The translations under genes were made by a program, and so were the position numbers. Below, in pieces: positions 37,079-51,097 of a stretch of 64,000 nucleotides of DNA; within the stretch, counting starts at the first letter, position 1; each line of letters begins with the position of its first letter. Under the pieces are notes generated by a model that worked only from the letters and a program-made list of their open reading frames with translations, had not been told where the DNA came from and did no database searches. The stretch is from Cucumis sativus (lineage: Eukaryota > Streptophyta > Magnoliopsida > Cucurbitales > Cucurbitaceae). Where the stretch lies: positions 14,186,075 to 14,250,074 of the forward strand of contig NC_026658.2 in NCBI RefSeq assembly GCF_000004075.3, written 5' to 3'.

Positions 37079-38450
37079 ATTATGCACAAAACCATATGAT
37101 TCTGCAGTCACATGAATGAACTGCTGCAGGAAGGGAAAGACTAAAGAGTGAAGAGGATTTGTTGACCTTACAATTTTATTTTATTTTATTTATTGTTCCA
37201 CACACACCCACCCTATGATTTGAAGTGATCCATGAAATGGTATTTATTCATTTTAGATGTGTTCAAACACATGTTCTCTGGGTATCTGTTAAATTCTTAA
37301 GTTTGGTACTGAGAAAACCACAGGACAAAGCAGGATATGTTATGTTATGGGTCACTGCTATTATTTACTTCCATTGTGATTATTCTCCCCAAAACTACTG
37401 TGTATCATTATTATTTATCCACTCTGTTTCTTTATTTCTTGCTTTACCTTTTTGCTATATTTTAACATAGTCTTTTTTTCCCTTTAAATTGAAATTGCAT
37501 ACTGACTTTACTTTGGTTAGTCCTTAATTTGCATACTGACTTTACTTTAGCTGATCTATTGATAATATTACTTTATTATTATTATACAAAACCTCTCTAA
37601 ATTACTTATTTTTAAATCATCATTTACTCAAATAATAAATAAAAGTAAATTTAATTATACCATCTAACAATCATTACTATTAAAAAGACAATTAATCTTT
37701 CAATTCTAGCCACGAATTTTTTTTGAAGTTCCTATCTTTAATAGACTATATATAATATGAACTCAAGCCAAAAAAGCCAAACATTTATTGTGTATTATTT
37801 TTTCTTTAATTATTTTAGCAATCTATAATTGGAACATTTTCAATCTATTATCGTTTATTTTTTGTTTTTAATACAGCCATTTCAAATTTAAGGTTAATTA
37901 ACAATGTAATAAAGATAATTAAGTTTTTTCAAGACTAGCTTAACTGCCGACATGACTTAAATTTTTTAAAAATATTTTCAAGTTTTCATTAAAAAAAAAT
38001 ACCAACAAATTAAAATTAGAATTTATAATACAGTAAAAAAATTAATATTAACTTTAAAAAATTATATTTTATTTTTTTAAGAAAAAAAACCATAAAAAAA
38101 TCAAGGTTAATTTTTTTTTTTTTTTTGACGATTGAATATTAAATCTAAGGTTAAATTTAGCATTTAATAGGAACTTTGTGGACAAGAAAATTGAAATCAT
38201 ACTTCCAAAAATTAAAAAAGAAAAAGAAAAAGAAAATCGGTTTTTGGCTTGTCGGTCACGCACGTTATCGGTTTATTACAGAATAGAAATAGATATCGCG
38301 TATAGGGACTTTTCTCGACTCGGGTCAAGTTCGGTTTCTAGTAAACCCTAGAATCGACTTTTGCGAAACCCCTTGGTGGAAAGGAAACAAAAAAACCCAT
38401 AGCCATTGAATGATCTTTGTTCATCCATCGAGTTCAAGCGTTCTTCGTTA
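37079..38450. other. IQD 3' region and TIM14 promoter
   Basis: About 300 bases of likely IQD 3' UTR are followed by AT-rich spacer. The last 200 bases before the TIM14 start are GC-richer and hold the telo-box-like AAACCCTAG. No gene is visible. Confidence 0.5.
38343..38351. promoter_or_regulatory. Telo-box AAACCCTAG in the TIM14 promoter
   Basis: AAACCCTAG lies 100 bases upstream of the TIM14 ATG. Telo-boxes near the transcription start are known in plant genes for translation and mitochondrial biogenesis, so the site fits its neighbour, though a nine-base match can arise by chance. Confidence 0.4.
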
Positions 38451-39532
38451 ATGGTGAGTCTTCCCTCATTCTTCGTTTTCTTTTATGTTCTGTCCATGTG
38501 CTCTTGCGACTTTCCTTATCATTTTTTGTTTGATCTCGAGTTGATTGCTCGTATATTTCCCTTGGGGAGCTTGGAAATGTTGAATCTTTCATGGGTTTTG
38601 ATTCTTTTCAAATTTTAAGACTGGGTTATTGCATTATGTAGTAATCAGAATTCGGGGGTCAGTTTTGTTTATGAGAAGGTTGCAAATCTTAGCTCGTCTT
38701 GAAATTTTATAAACGTTCCCCGTACTTTTCTTGATATACAATTGATTCAGAACCCTAGCTTTCAAATATTGAGTTCAGTTGTTTTCGTTCTGATTTTATG
38801 GGATTTTGGTCTTTGCTTCCTTCTTTCATTGTTAGGAGGATTTTCTAACTTCCTTTATTAAAGAATTTTTCTTTAAAGCTATTCTAGCTTCCTGGATTAT
38901 AGAATTGATTTTCTTAAGTTGCATATTGGCATTCAGCTCTAATTTTCTTGTGTAAATCATTGTAGGCTACACCATTGATTACAGGAATTGCTGTTGCTGC
39001 TGCAGCTTACGCTGGTAGATATGGTATTCAAGCTTGGCAGGCATTCAAGATGAGGCCACCAACGGCTCGGTTACGCAAGTTCTATGAAGGCGGTTTTCAG
39101 CCTACAATGACAAGGAGGGAGGCAGCTTTGATTCTTGGAGTTAGGTATTTACTGAGTCTACAATGAGACTATCAAAACCTAACTTCATTGATTTTCCTCC
39201 TATTTTTGTTTCCGTGTTCCTGGCTATGTTTAAAATGTTAAAACCCCCTTTAAAAATGGAATATCAATATGAATGTTTGAGCTATCATTCATCATAATGA
39301 TCTACAAACTCTCAATAATACATCGCCCTCTTTGCCTGCCTGTAGCTAAGATTTTTTTCTTCATTATATTGTCAGGGAGAGTACTCCAACAGACAAGGTG
39401 AAAGAAGCACACAGGAAGGTGATGGTTGCAAATCATCCAGATGCTGGTGGTAGCCATTATCTTGCTTCCAAAATCAATGAGGCGAAAGACATCCTTCTTG
39501 GGAAAACCAGAGGAAGCAATTCTGCATTCTGA
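38451..39532 (+). CDS. TIM14: Mitochondrial import motor J-protein TIM14/PAM18
   Basis: Three coding exons: 38451-38453 (the ATG alone), 38966-39144, 39376-39532. They sum to 339 nt, 112 residues. One hydrophobic segment near the N-terminus (about residues 4-25, [15 protein letters not shown]) anchors it in the inner mitochondrial membrane. The matrix part is a short J domain (about 49-112) beginning [17 protein letters not shown], with the catalytic HPD triad at residues 81-83 in ANHPDAGGS and the final helix [13 protein letters not shown]. It stimulates the ATPase of matrix Hsp70 in the presequence translocase motor, with TIM16 as partner. Length equals that of plant TIM14 proteins I know. 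The frame beginning with Met30 in the middle exon is internal, not the start. Confidence 0.95.
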
Positions 39533-40698
39533 TGGTTGCTGCTCCCAGTTTTTTGTTCTCTTAGCATAGCATATCTCAACAAAACGTGGAGGATCGCCAT
39601 TTTTCTATAATCACCTGGTGTGTCAAATTTTTGACCTTACATAAATTTACTTGTGTCCTGATTGATTCGTGGGGTTCGTATTTGTATACTTCATACTCTG
39701 GATTTATTGATAACAATGAGAAAGCCTAGAAATTATGTAAACTGTTCTGTGATCACTTGCTATTTAGCAATAATAAGTTCTGGGTACTCTCCCTGGAAAT
39801 TCTGTGAACTTTTCTGTGTTCTTACTTGCATTAGCACCTACTCTTGATCCTAGCCGCATTATAACTATTTGGTTTTGATAATTAAGCTTGCAAAGACCGT
39901 TTCTCTCTATTGAATTCTTTGTTTTATCGTCTTCCTTTTAGGAGTGTTTTCAATTCTAAAAACTAAAAAAAGTAGTCTTTAGTCTCATCTGATAACTATT
40001 TTGTTTTTCTTTTTTGAAAATTAATCTCATTTCTTTTCATTTTCTTACCTTGAAAGTTGTTTTCTTTGCTAACTTAGTTTTTTTTTTAAAACATAGGTAA
40101 AAAGTAGATAAGCAAGAGGTTTAGAGACGAGAACCATACAAAATATCCAAACCTTGACACACTGTACAAACATTTAGAAAATATGCAGCCTTCTAGATGG
40201 AAGAAAATGCACCTATTGGATAGATTACACAAGTTTTAGTTAAACTTATCTTACAAAACTTCAATATTAGGCATGTTCATTAAGGTCACACTTGTCTTTT
40301 TAGTATCAAACTCAATAAATGCTAATAACAACCAACTCTAGAGTTCCAAAATCTTGACAGGGTTTAGTGAAAAATAGTTTATCAATCTTCACCTAAACCC
40401 TAAAAGCTTTTTCTCAAAATGGTTGTGTAGTTGACAAATCCCCCTTTTACCCTATGGGAAGGTTCCAGAAGGTTAAAAATTTATTGAGATAAATCCAAGT
40501 GAGGGATTAGCATTGCCCAAAATGAAATTGACACAGAAATCCAATCCGACTTTGTATTTGAGATGAGTTCCCTTTTTAGTTTGTTTACTTCATCATGTGT
40601 TTGTACTAAAAACCTCCTCCATCCCATTCACTACCGTGAAGTAAATTTCCCTCTCTTTCTATTCATTCCTATGGTTTACACTCTCCATTTTAGAGTTA

Positions 40699-40754
40699 GG
40701 AGAAGTTTGATCATTGTTGTTATTCGGGAGAAGTTTGATCATTGTTGTTATTCT
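40699..40754. repeat. 28-bp tandem duplication
   Basis: GGAGAAGTTTGATCATTG and the following TTGTTATTC occur at 40699 and again at 40727, two near-identical copies with a 28-base period. Confidence 0.9.
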
Positions 40755-41150
40755 CATCGTGGAAACGGAGAATTAGAATATTGATGTCGATATCGATATT
40801 AAGTAAAAATAAAATTATAAAAATTATTTAAATCACTCTCAAACTAATATTAACATTGTTATTAGTATTTCTATTTATATTGGACTTATTTGTTTGAATG
40901 TTTTATGGTCATTTGAACAACTTTTTAGATACATGAGTTACAAGATATGAACAGTTGTCTAAATATTCTCCTTTTTTTTTTTTCAATCTACCTCTTCACT
41001 GTTTATTGTTATATATATGTGTTTCTTTTAATTTCATATGAGGTGAAGAATCTCTTACCTATCATGTAAGGGAATCAAATCCAAAAATTACGTTGAATAT
41101 AATTTTATCACTGGATTATATAAAGAGCATAAAATTGAGAGAGGATTTGG

Positions 41151-41294
41151 AGCCTCTGAACCTATACTAAATCTACGGCGACCTTAATCATTAGATTTTT
41201 AATATACGAGTAATAATAATGGATCCTCTGAACGTATACTAAATCTACGGAGACCTTAATCATTAGATTTTTAATATACGAGTAATAATGATGA
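41151..41294. repeat. 72-bp tandem duplication
   Basis: Two copies, 41151-41222 and 41223-41294, differ at only a handful of positions (for example CCTCTGAACC versus CCTCTGAACG, and CTACGGCGACC versus CTACGGAGACC). Each runs from CCTCTGAAC through CATTAGATTTTTAATATACG to AGTAATAAT. The high identity points to a recent duplication. Confidence 0.95.
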
Positions 41295-44059
41295 CTCTAT
41301 TAAAAAGGTTCAGGTGTAACGGTATTGATTAAATATTAAAAAATATATCCTACTTTTGAATCAAATTCACAACAAATTAGGACCAATGGCATGTCTAGTC
41401 CTTGGTGATTAATTACAAAGCGACTTGTCCCCAACTTATTGTCAAGTTGCTTTGTTTTGGTTTTGCTTTGATGTTCAAAGATAAAGCCATCAATGCAATC
41501 TTACCTTTTTTTAAAATCTACTCTCATTATTATTTTATTGCCTTTCTTCCAAGTAAAGCTACATTAGACATTGTATTGTATTTCAACTAATAAATAAACA
41601 AAAGTGGTTGTAGGTATTTTTTTTCTCTTTTTTTAATTTTTGGTTTCACATGACTATTTTGGGTGATAACATTTATTATTATTCTCTGAAGTCTATTCAT
41701 AAAAACCATCAATCTATTGAATCAAAATTTAGAAATCCTATGCTACAAATTTGCATTATTTAGTAAATCTTTACATTTAATTGTACTTAAGAAACAATCT
41801 ATTTCACATAATATGTGTAAAATACTCAATATCTCAATTTAATCTATTGGATTACTTTTGTTTTCTAAATTCTCCCTTTCCTTAGGACTTGACTTTGGTA
41901 ATTAATAATTAACAGATGAGCTTCTTAAAGCTGTACAATGCATGACAAATGAGTAATCTTTTTTTAAAAAAAATAAAAAGGTCCAAACTTTAAGGTTCAA
42001 TTGACTCTTTGATCATCCAAGTCAAATGGGTTTTAAATAATTAAGTAAAGGGTGATAACTTAATTAAATAAATATACTTTCCATTTTTTTTCCTCTAAAA
42101 TTATTCATATTCTTTTCTGAAGTTGCAATATTATTTATTTTTTAGAGTAAAATTACTTTGAAATTTGTTCAAAGGTTAGTTTTTTTTACATCAATTTCAG
42201 CCTTAATAAGATATAATTTTCACCGTTTTCATCCAAGGAGAGATATAATATGTGTTGTGTTTTAAAAATTTGTAGAAAAAACGGTGAGACGTAACGTATT
42301 GAAACTCAAACACGATCAAATGTATTTTAAGTCTAAATTTTCGTAATTTATTTCAAGTCATAATTGAATTTTTACTCTACAACTGTTTCAAGAATCTCAA
42401 TCTCAATCTTCCTAATGATGAACAAGTTCTGAATTTCAAAGAGTTGCTATGTTTCACATGGCATGAAGTGTTTCATAAGAATCATGAAGGAAAGAGAAAA
42501 AAATCAACCCTTTGGTGTTCATATGAGCAGCATAAAGAGAAATTAGACATTTCCAAGCATAGAACAGAATGGCTCTGGTGGTGGTCCTTGTGTTCTGTTC
42601 ATGGGAGAAAGGCTATCTGTAAGATCCAACCATTCACGGGTCATTTTCATCACATGGATGCCCACATGTTAGTCAAGGCAAAGGCAAGGTAACCCAATTG
42701 CTTTGAATAAAAAAAATTGTAGCTGTGACCCATATTCAAAGCTCCTTCACAGTTTTCTCAATTTGAAATTTTGGCTAAAAGTAAAAAGGCCAAAGTTGTT
42801 GGAATCTGATGGCTGAGTTCTACCTTCCAAGTCAAAAACAGAGGTGGGGGAAGAGGAAAATCAAGTGTAGAGTAAGTGATCTTCCCGAATCACGTTACCT
42901 TTTAAGCTTACTCTGTGACTTACTTGTGTTGCTGCACATAAAAACAAAACTTTTTGTTTGAGGACAAACTTCAAACACCTGGTGGGCTAGCTCATTTTGG
43001 CGAAATTTTCTTCTATCATTGGTTGTTTTGGCTGTAGTTCAAAACCCATTGAGGAAATTTCGAGCTGACATTTCTGCTTTGTGGGTTAGCAGTGAGATTT
43101 TTCAAAAGACAGTGAGATCCCACTTGTGATTTCCCTGACGAGCTTTAAAACAGTAGTATTGAAGGAAAATCCTTGGCCATATATACTACTGAGGCTACAA
43201 TGAGATAGAGAGAATGAGAATTATGGCAAACCAGGTTGTTTTCCAGAGCAATTTGCTGTGAGCTACCACTAGCTTTTGGTAAGATCAAAAAGCCTGGCAA
43301 AAAAATTTGTTGAGAATGCTTGGTTTTTATGCTTATTTTCATATCTTGAAATTTCCTGATTTGTTTGAGTGAGGAAAAATTTTCTTTTAATCCCCTTTTC
43401 TGTGATGAGTTTGAATTTAGGATCATCTGGGTTTTGAGTTTTCTTTTTGTTTCTTTTTTTCTCTGTTCTGTTTTTTTTTTTTTTTTGTTTCTCATATGAT
43501 CGTTAGCTGCAGACACACGACAACCATATCTGATCTACTGGGTTTCAGTACAAAATTTTCATGATATGCTTTACTGTTTCTCAAATAAACAAACCAAAAG
43601 TTTGGCCCAGGGAGAGGGAGAGAGCGTTGAAGATTATGCCACTTTTACATATTGCCATGATTTGTTGGGGCCAACAGAGCACTGTGAAAGAAAGTAATGA
43701 AGTGAAGAAAGTAGAGAAAAGAGATTCGAGTGAAAGCATTTTCATATACCTTTTCTTTTGGTTTACGTATATTTTTCTTTTCTGAATATCTTACGAAAGT
43801 GGCTTTGGTTGGTAGAAGTGGGGGTGGTTTCTCAGGAGTTTCTTTGAAGGGAGTGTTTGTTATTTGGTTGTTTCATTTTTTCTGTTGATTTTGATTAAGC
43901 TACCATCTAAATTTTTGTATTCAGCTTTTCTTTTCTATGTTTGATTTTTAATGAAATAATTCTCTGAACTGAAGCAGTTCTTGTGGGTCAGAGAGCTTTG
44001 AAGGTGAACACCAACTATTCATTCAACCTGCTTTTATTCTTCAGCAGGAACTGCAAAGT

Positions 44060-46339
44060 ATGCAGACATCAAAGCCCAAGTAAGATTGTTAGTTAGTCTT
44101 TCTTGTTCTTTTTCTTCTTTTAACTTCCTATTCAGATCATCTTCAAACTGATATTGATATCATTTTTATTCTCCTTTACACCCCCCCTCCCTCCCCCTGG
44201 GTCAACCATGGCTGGTGCGTTGATTGTTTTTCTGTTGTGAGTGCAGAAGTTTAGAACCACTGAGAAAACCTCGACCCATCCGACAACTTAAATCACCGGG
44301 TTCAGATTCTGTTTCGGCTTCAGTTTCTCCACTACCTCCAAGTAAAATGACGAAGGAACGAAATCCTAAAACCGTTGTTACAAAATCAGTTCAAAGTTCT
44401 GTACTTGAGGTACTTCTCCCCACCATGGTTCTGCTTGTTTGAGAGGCTGTTATGAATTTAATTTCATATTTCTTTAGTATGCAACTCTTTCTTTTTTGTT
44501 TTTTAGTTTTTATCTCTCACTTCCTATTAATTTGATTACATGTTGAATAAATTTGTTAATTCCTTTATTTTGGACTCAAACTCCCCATTTTTCTTGGAAA
44601 AGGCTGTTCATAAACGTATTTCTATCAGGATATGCAACTTCAAGTCCTTTGCAGATGAGAATTGCACATTTGCACCATGTGTTCCTTTTAAAAGTTTTTG
44701 AACAATTTCATTTGACATGATTTTAATTCCTTGGTATATCTTTTAAATCCAGAAAAAACGCCCAAATCGAGTTTCTACAATAGAATCACAGATTGCTCAA
44801 CTTCAAGATGAACTGAAAAAGACAAAGGATCAACTGAACTCTTCTGAATCAGGGAAGAGGAGAGCAAAAGAGGAAGCTGAAGAGGCTAAGCAGCGGCTTA
44901 TCGTAATGTCCTCGGAGCTTGAGGATTCTAGACAGCAGTTGTTTGACCTTTCGGCATCTGAAGATGAACGGATTCAAGAACTACGTAAAGTTTCGCAGGA
45001 TCGAGATAGAGCATGGCAGTCTGAACTTGAGGCTCTCCAAAAACAACATTTAATGGATTCTGCTGCTTTGGCTGCTGCTATGCATGAAAATCAGAAGCTT
45101 AAGCTTCAGCTGGAAAGGATAGCTGGTTCAGAGGCGAACCAGAGTAGACATGCCGAGTCCGCACACGCTGAGATTCAGGGCCTCAGAATAGAACTCAAAG
45201 AAACACTCTCACTCGTGGAGGAACTCAGATCCAAGCTTTCTGAATATGAGGATTCTGAAGCTCAGGCCCTCGAAGATCTGAAGAAAACACATATGGAACT
45301 GCAAACAGCAAACAAAACCATTGAAAATCTTCAATCGGAAGGAACCAATGCGATGAAAGCATTCAGCTCCATATCCTTAGAGTTGGAGCAATCAAAAGAA
45401 AAAGTTACAACACTGGAGGCTCTTGTTAGCAAATACCAGGATGATTTTGCGGAAATTGACAGGAAAAAATTGGAGGATCACTCTGAAAATAAGAACAATG
45501 ACAAGGATGATGAAGCAAATGAATACATTAATCAGCTTAAAAATGAGCTTAATTGTGTTAGATCTGAAATGGGTCAATTGAGACTGGCTTTAGATGCTGC
45601 TGATAGAAGGTACCAGGATGAATATCTTCGAAGCACAATACAGATCAGAAGTTCTTATGAAGAAGTAGAATCGTTAAAATCAGAATCACGTCGTAAAGAG
45701 GCTGCATTTGAAGCTGAACTCATTCAAGCCAAGGCTCAAATCAAGCAACTGAGGACGCATCTTGAGGATAAGGAAGCTCAACTTCTGAGCATTGCCAAGG
45801 AAAAGGAAACTGCAAGCTTGAATCAGAAAATCAAAGAAAGTGAAAAAGAAACTGATATTTCTGAACAACTGAAGAAGTTCGAGTCTGATATTGAGGAGTT
45901 GAAGGCAAGCCTGCTAGATAAAGAGACAGAGTTGCAAGGGATAATTGAAGAAAACGATATGCTCCGTGTGGGCATTCAGAAAATGGAAACAGAAAGGAAG
46001 ATAGAGCACGGCGAAACAACTGATCTAGAAGAACCAGCAAAATCTGCAAATGAAGAGACTACGAACAAGCTCGGCAGTGTAAACGAAAACTCAGAAACTG
46101 AGGCGGAATTGAGGAGGTTAAGGGTGCAGTTAGACCAATGGAGGAAAGCAGCTGAGGCAGCTGCTGCAATGCTCTCACCAGGGAAAGATGGAAAACTTGT
46201 AGACATTGCAGGTTCTATTGACAGCAACTACCCTCTCAGCTCGTACTACTCTGAAGACCTCGACGATGACTCGCCAAAGAAAAAGAATATCAACATGCTG
46301 AAAAAGATTGGAGTTCTATGGAAAAAGAGTCAAAAGTAG
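44060..46339 (+). CDS. ICR: Interactor of constitutive active ROPs (ICR/RIP), coiled-coil scaffold
   Basis: Three coding exons: 44060-44079, 44247-44409, 44753-46339. They sum to 1770 nt, 589 residues. The N-terminus MQTSKPKSLEPLRKPRPI is the basic start shared by ICR proteins, followed by a Ser/Pro-rich segment. The block KKRPNRVSTIESQIAQLQDE begins a long coiled coil (about residues 65-530, heptads rich in Glu, Lys and Leu). Near the end come LRRLRVQLDQWRKAAEAAAA and the basic KKKNINMLKKIGVLWKKSQK terminus, both family marks. ICR proteins bind GTP-loaded ROP GTPases at the plasma membrane through the conserved C-terminal region and link them to exocytosis or cortical microtubules, patterning cell walls. 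Length suits ICR2/ICR3; I do not fix the paralogue. The ATG at 44906 is internal. Confidence 0.92.
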
Positions 46340-49300
46340 AAGATAGAATTGCAGCAGCATTTTCCCTCAAGTATTATGCAAATTGGGTTGGTTTGGCTTC
46401 TTCTCTTATATCATTTTGGCTTGAATTCATAGGCAAAGCAAATATTTTATTTGGAAATGTATATTATAGTTGTTCAAACTGGGTCAGTTTTGATTTCTTA
46501 CAAATGAATTCATGATGCATTTCAGCAAAATACAGTAAGTTTTCCTTTTTCTTCATTGCAGGTGAAAGATGACAAAAAATAATGTATAAATTTTAAGGAC
46601 TTTTTAGTCATTTCAAAGGTTATATATCTTCATATATACATCAGGGTCATTGTTCAAAACTATAGTACAATTATTTCTTCTTCTAAGCGTTCAATTTGCA
46701 TTGTGACAAACAAAAGCATCCAATTTTTGTTGACACTTCTGAATCCACATTGGCTTTGATTTTATTTTCAAAATCAAAGAAAACATGAAATATATGGTGA
46801 TAAATCAATGATCATAGTCAATTACAATGTCAAAAATGAAACTATAGAAAACAACAAGTTAATATCCTAATTTTGGACTCACAAATGTATGGCTAATTTG
46901 GGCTGTAGCCCAACTTTTTATATGAAATACAACCAATGGGGTCCGTGAGTCCCAAAAGAGAAAGCTAAACCCTCAAGTTTTGTGTTGTTCAACCGTGTAT
47001 GAGGGGTTGTTGATGCACTTGGCCATGTGTTTCGCATAAAGTACAGTTTCTCTTCTGCTCAGTTCGGCAAATGATCTCGTGATTAAATCTTCTAGTCGAA
47101 TGCAAACTACAAAACAGAAACAAGTTAGGAAAACGGCTGAATCTTAGATCACGCTCTCTTTAAGACGTTTAGCAACTCTGCTCTTAGTAAAAGTATATAT
47201 TATTATTTTATTTTTCCTCTTCTCTCCTTACACGGATTTAAGCATATCTACATTTGCCTCTATCTCCTTCCCTCTTCTAGAATTTGGGTGCTCTTAGGGT
47301 CCAAACTCATGAATGAATCTTTGAGCATATAAGAAGACTTCGACGTGCAATCAAAATACAAGTTTTGAATAAACTAATAACAAATATTTCATTGGATAGA
47401 AGTTTTACCAAAAAAGAAAATGATGAATTGAGCTTGTTGGTGGGCACTCTACAACCTGAAGGGACACCTCATATGAGTGGGAAGTCTTTGCACGTATGAG
47501 TGGGTGGGAGAAGTGCTCAATTCCTTCTCGAGTTTTTCTCACGGAAATGGTATTCATATTTGTTGTTCTTAGGGAAATCGTAAAAGATGGCTAGCCAAAT
47601 TAAAATGAATCACTCCAATTTGGATCAAAATTGATCCTTACGTTTAACTTTTCTTTTCATAGCCTTTTCTTTTTTGTCGCACAATTACTCAGTCTTGAAC
47701 ATTGCTATATATGAGATTGTATATATCAGAAACTATCAATTCTTTTAAATTTTTCTTAATTATACATATCTTTTAAATCACCGCATTTAAATATTATCCA
47801 TAGGCTAGAGATGTAATATTATTATTTTATATTATAAAAAATGCTATATTTGTTCCATTTCTTTTGCCTATGCCCTCTATTATTGATCACTATATTTTTT
47901 CTCCTTCTTTCCTTCTTCTCTATTCAATTTCTGAAAATTATAGAAGATGAATGAAGCATAGGAAAATGTTAGTATTAATTTGAAATAATAGTTGGTAAGC
48001 TTCCCAGCCACCTCCAATCATATACAAAATAATATAAGTTGATAAGAGTCTAAAATTTCAAATCCTATGTGCTTGAAGTAAGTAATGAGAATAAAGAGTG
48101 AAGATGGGGACAGATGCATTAAGACAGTGAAAACTCCAAGTTTTGTTTTGCATGAAATTGGTAAATGAATCCAAATTTTGAAGGACAAAGTGAAGTAATT
48201 GGTTGGTTTCCATTGGGTATCCCACAAGTCAGTGATAAAAGTGCACAACACACCTAGTTTATCTTTTAACATCTATCTGTTTTTCTCTCCTTCTTCTTCT
48301 TCTTTTTTTTAATTTATAAAGTAAAATTTTAAAATATATATAATATAAAGTCTAAGTTTGTGTTTAATTAAAGTGATAGTGGAAAAGGAGTTTGCAGTTA
48401 TGAAGATATGAAGGAGAATTGCAGAGACTAAATACACTTTCACATGAAAATGACATATCATTCATTCTTTTGGGATATGTAAATGCATTATTTAACCAAA
48501 CACTTCCCCCTTACTACCACGTGGTTTTTGGCCATTTTCTTTTTACCTTTTAGGGTTTCGACATTTATGAATAAGAGATGGAAGTGCTTCTCAATCTATT
48601 GGGTTTTCATCAAAACCCATACCCATTACTACTTTACATCTATTTGTTTGCTGATTCTTTGTTTTCTTTCCTTTTTTTTTTTTTATTTTTTTTTTAAATT
48701 TTAAGTATAGTAACTTTGAAATAAAGTGTAATTTAGGAGTTTTGTTTTAGCTTTTCTTTTGTTCCTTCTTATTTAAAAACTGTTTAACTTACTTCTTTTG
48801 TATTAACATTTAGTTGATATAAAAAAAAAAAAAAACTTAAAAAGTACCTAAAGTTTAATGTTATAATTTAACATTAAACAAGACCAAGAGTGTAATTAAT
48901 TTCAAACAAGCACAATAATAATAAAAATAATGTGATGGGATGTGATTTTGAAATCTCTTAAGAGACAGTCATTTGGTTTAGTGTTAAAAGAAGGGGCAGA
49001 GTCAAAAGGCCAAATATGCAGCCGACACTGTCACTTCACAACTTCTACTTCGTTACATAGTGGACAATACAAACTCCATTTTCTTTTCTTTCATCCAACC
49101 TTTTATTTCCAAGTTGGTAGATATGTCATTACAAATTTGATAAATCTAACAAATAATATAGAAAAAATTGTAAAAATAATAAGAGAATGTAAACACAGAC
49201 TTAACAGTATGTGTTAGCTAGCTTATAGAACAATGATGATAGTAAAAGCAGCTCTAGTATAATCTTTAATCGTTTGAAGCATACCACATATTCAAGATAT

Positions 49301-51097
49301 TTATGTAATTAATTACTTTGTAGGATTATCATCACATGCAACCTCTTTCAATTGCATACCGAACTTTTAACCATCGAAAACAAAATGTGTGCAAGTAAAG
49401 TTAAATTTAAAAGATTATGACCTAAGATAAAAGATGTATATAAATAGCACTTTATTGACTTTGATGAATGGGAAATCACTGTCAAATGAAAACAAAGTTA
49501 GGGTTGGAGTTGTTTACTTCATCCACAGTGACTTGCAATCATTCATTCTTCACACACTCCTAGATTTTCTTTGCTTTGTACTGTCCCCTCTGAGAGATAA
49601 ATACACGTTCTTTCTTCAAAGAAAAAATATTATTCTTTTTAGCTAAAAGATAAAAGATATCATTTTTTTACTAAAAGATAAAAAATATCGTTTGATTAAA
49701 GTTAAAAGTGAGTGATACACTGAAAATTTGAGTTGACCATAAACAAAACAACCAAAGTGAAGGATCGAAGATGGTGAGTCAGAGAGATAAAAATCAAAAC
49801 CAAACTTCATTATGAAATTAAACTGTGATTATAACTAAACTTGTTTGTTTTTGGTGAGGTTAGAAGGACAAAATTAATTAAATTTACCATTTATGGAAGT
49901 GATTTAAATTGAAAGGGAGGGGGAAATTAAGAAGATATGAATGAATAGATAAGATGTTGAAAAGTGGAATGAGAGTGATGTCCAATCAAATCGATGGCAG
50001 AAAGAAACCAAAGGTACAAAAATGGAGAAATTCCCATTATTATTCAGGAGATTTTCATACTCCAAAGGGAAAGAGTAAAATGGAGTGCCCAATGGGGAAA
50101 GCCATCACATGAAAATATGAATTGGGACAAATAGTAATCTCAATCTTCAAGAAAACCATTTTCACATCTCCCAAATCGCCTCATTAGTTACCCACAACTT
50201 AACTTTCCTTCTTTCAATCAATTAATAACACGAAACACTGTATATGCATATATAGATAACTTCTAGAGGTATATTTTCTAAAACTCATATTTTTTCATAG
50301 AATAATTTTCTTTTCTAATTTTATATTTTACGAGTTAAAATTCAAGGACCGAGTTCATCTATTCTTAATACATAAAAGATTAAAAAAACACTTTTAAAAC
50401 TCAAGAATTAAAAGCACATATTCTTCCAAATTTAGCAACTAAAAAGATAGTTTTCCTATACATACATACACAATAAGATAATAACTCTCTTAAAATTCAA
50501 GTTTGATTGGGTAAATTTTTATTCAAATTTATCCACAACACATGACTAATCAATAAGATCTCGTAAAGTTCAAACATTAAAATATTCATGATAGTTTTAA
50601 TTAAAGGGACACATATAGTAATAATTATAAAAAAATTGAAAATTTTCAAAAAACATCATAATTTAGTTTAGATAGTTGAGAGTATTTGAATGATCAAATC
50701 ATTTGAAACCTCTCAAATTCAAACTTATTAAACTGTGACCTTGCTGTATCTGAAAATATCAAACTCATATACATATGATTTGATTGTTTTAGACATTATT
50801 TCTAAATATGTTAAAATAAACTAACATTTAATGATATCCATGTTAGAGATTCAATCTTCAACTCTGCAATTGTAATACAAACAAAATCTACTACCATCAA
50901 ATGTTGATATCAGGGAATAAACATAAATTTAAGAAACAAAATCGTTACTGAATGAGAAGAACAAACCAATAACATGAATCCTTCGATTTGGTTTTCGTCT
51001 CTCAGAATGTACAAAGAAAAGAAAAGAAAAGGCCAACAATAAACGAACATAGAAACTATGGGAATGAATAATTAAGTTGGGTGTTGTGTTGGGGTTC
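46340..51097. other. Intergenic region between convergent ICR and AP2 genes
   Basis: ICR 3' flank, then AT-rich spacer, then the AP2 gene 3' flank. Open frames here (for example 48018-48272, 48942-49217, 49434-49646) are low-complexity and overlap each other without family signatures. T-rich and A-rich runs are frequent near 48670-48700 and 48820. No gene, RNA or intact element was recognised. Confidence 0.5.

Larger units (their letters stand above)
39533..44059. other. Intergenic region between TIM14 and ICR
   Basis: Starts with the TIM14 3' UTR, then AT-rich spacer containing two recent-looking tandem duplications (40699-40754 and 41151-41294). From about 42400 to 44059 composition is more mixed. 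The last part, from about 43540, probably includes the leader of the ICR gene, with a CT-rich T16 run near 43470. The open frame at 42444-42692 has no family resemblance. Confidence 0.5.

Noticed and set aside
42444-42692. 82-codon frame with Trp- and His-rich text
   Set aside because: No family resemblance, no leader or splice context, and no coding-like extension.
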